The notes below the pieces were generated by a model. The model saw only the letters and a list, made by a program, of their open reading frames with translations, was not told the DNA's origin and did not search any database. Shown piece by piece: positions 52,066 to 52,247 of a stretch of 52,247 bases of DNA (the first letter of the stretch is position 1; each line of letters starts with the position of its first letter). The position numbers and the translations under genes are program-made. Source of the DNA: Candidatus Nitrosopumilus sp. (GTDB lineage: Archaea > Thermoproteota > Nitrososphaeria > Nitrososphaerales > Nitrosopumilaceae); contig NZ_JANQTA010000030.1 in assembly GCF_028278985.1 (NCBI RefSeq), positions 1 through 52,247 on the forward strand, written 5' to 3'.

Positions 52066-52247
52066 TTATTCTTCATCTTCATCTTCATCTTCATCTTCAT
52101 CTTCATCTTCATCTTCATCTTCGTTGGAATTTTCAATACTAGAGTTGTCTAGTTCATCATCGTCATCATCTCTTGCTTCGTCATCTTCATCTCGCTCATC
52201 ATCGTCATCATCTCTTGCTTCGTCATCTTCATCTCGCTCATCATCGT
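52066..52247 (-). CDS. Highly acidic repeat protein, C-terminal end (cut by window edge)
   Basis: The frame is open at the right edge and stops at 52066. It encodes Asp/Glu repeats of 14 residues (pattern DDDDERDEDDEARD) followed by LDNSSIENSNEDEDEDE and a run of Glu-Asp pairs. The DNA is a 42-bp tandem repeat plus a hexanucleotide run. Such acidic tails may bind Ca2+ or basic partners; the body of the protein lies outside the window. Confidence 0.7.
   Translation of the reverse strand, partial: DDERDEDDEARDDDDDERDEDDEARDDDDDELDNSSIENSNEDEDEDEDEDEDEDEDEE
52072..52130. repeat. CTTCAT hexanucleotide microsatellite
   Basis: About nine to ten copies of CTTCAT encode the Glu-Asp tail. The six-base period keeps the frame, so copy-number change would alter tail length without breaking the gene. 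Confidence 0.85.
52139..52247. repeat. 42-bp tandem repeat in the acidic gene
   Basis: ATCATCGTCATCATCTCTTG starts each unit, which continues for 42 bp to CATCTCGCTC. At least two and a half units are visible before the window edge, encoding the 14-residue acidic repeat. Confidence 0.85.

Noticed and set aside
52072-52247. Terminal repeats as a CRISPR or telomere-like array
   Set aside because: They keep one reading frame of Asp and Glu and have no unique spacers.

Overview
The window looks like a chromosome segment of an ammonia-oxidising marine thaumarchaeon (Nitrosopumilus/Nitrosarchaeum type). The DNA is AT-rich, genes are tightly packed with TAATG, TTGA or GTGA junctions, and TATA-like boxes often sit about 25 nt before the start codon, as in leaderless mRNAs. 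The proteome fits: blue copper (plastocyanin-like) proteins, many short zinc-ribbon proteins, an SbtA/SbtB bicarbonate pair, AbrB-PhoU regulators, and surface proteins carrying a W-I-K-x-N-A-x-W-W module. This placement rests on protein resemblance read by eye; no database search was possible.

Region 1 (1-5.8 kb): the N-terminal two-fifths or so of SufB, a Lys-rich CxxC protein, then the tetrapyrrole operon hemL-hemC-cobA-hemD (minus strand), followed upstream by a string of tiny zinc-ribbon genes and a DUF6659-like protein. Region 2 (5.9-8.2 kb): an arsenic cluster of an aquaporin, a thioredoxin-type arsenate reductase and an ArsM-like methyltransferase, read away from a Cys-containing HxlR-type regulator, with a small palindrome between them. 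Region 3 (8.2-17.6 kb): SbtB-SbtA, then the phosphate system pstC-pstA-pstB-phoU with a divergent AbrB-PhoU protein, a secreted three-domain protein and PstS. The palindrome CTATATAG precedes pstC, the secreted protein and pstS.

Region 4 (17.6-29.8 kb): an NHL/RTX secreted protein, an ABC-2 exporter, a PRC-barrel protein, a deazaflavin-type small oxidoreductase, a membrane-bound winged-helix regulator facing a secreted beta-propeller protein across a palindrome, a TPR protein, a surface protein with two W-W modules, and two tiny Cys proteins. Region 5 (29.9-47.9 kb): an accessory island. It opens with tRNA-Glu(CTC) and a tyrosine recombinase, then two 245-bp non-coding units whose hairpin arms and iterated words change together, a cupredoxin, small DNA-binding and zinc proteins, unknown membrane proteins, and a winged-helix gene coupled to a TGT-fold-like (possibly DpdA-like) gene. 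It ends with a seven-gene operon: coiled-coil nuclease-like protein, SNF2 helicase, a protein with about 37 Cys in tandem CxxC-x4-C units, a small protein, Mrr-like endonuclease, class III nucleotidyl cyclase, and a protein with a cupredoxin domain. That operon is the best candidate for an undescribed system, probably genome defence with a cyclic-nucleotide arm. Region 6 (47.9-52.2 kb): large secreted proteins, one with W-W modules and PDGT repeats, one with a CFI-box C-terminus, and the start of an extremely acidic repeat protein cut by the window edge.
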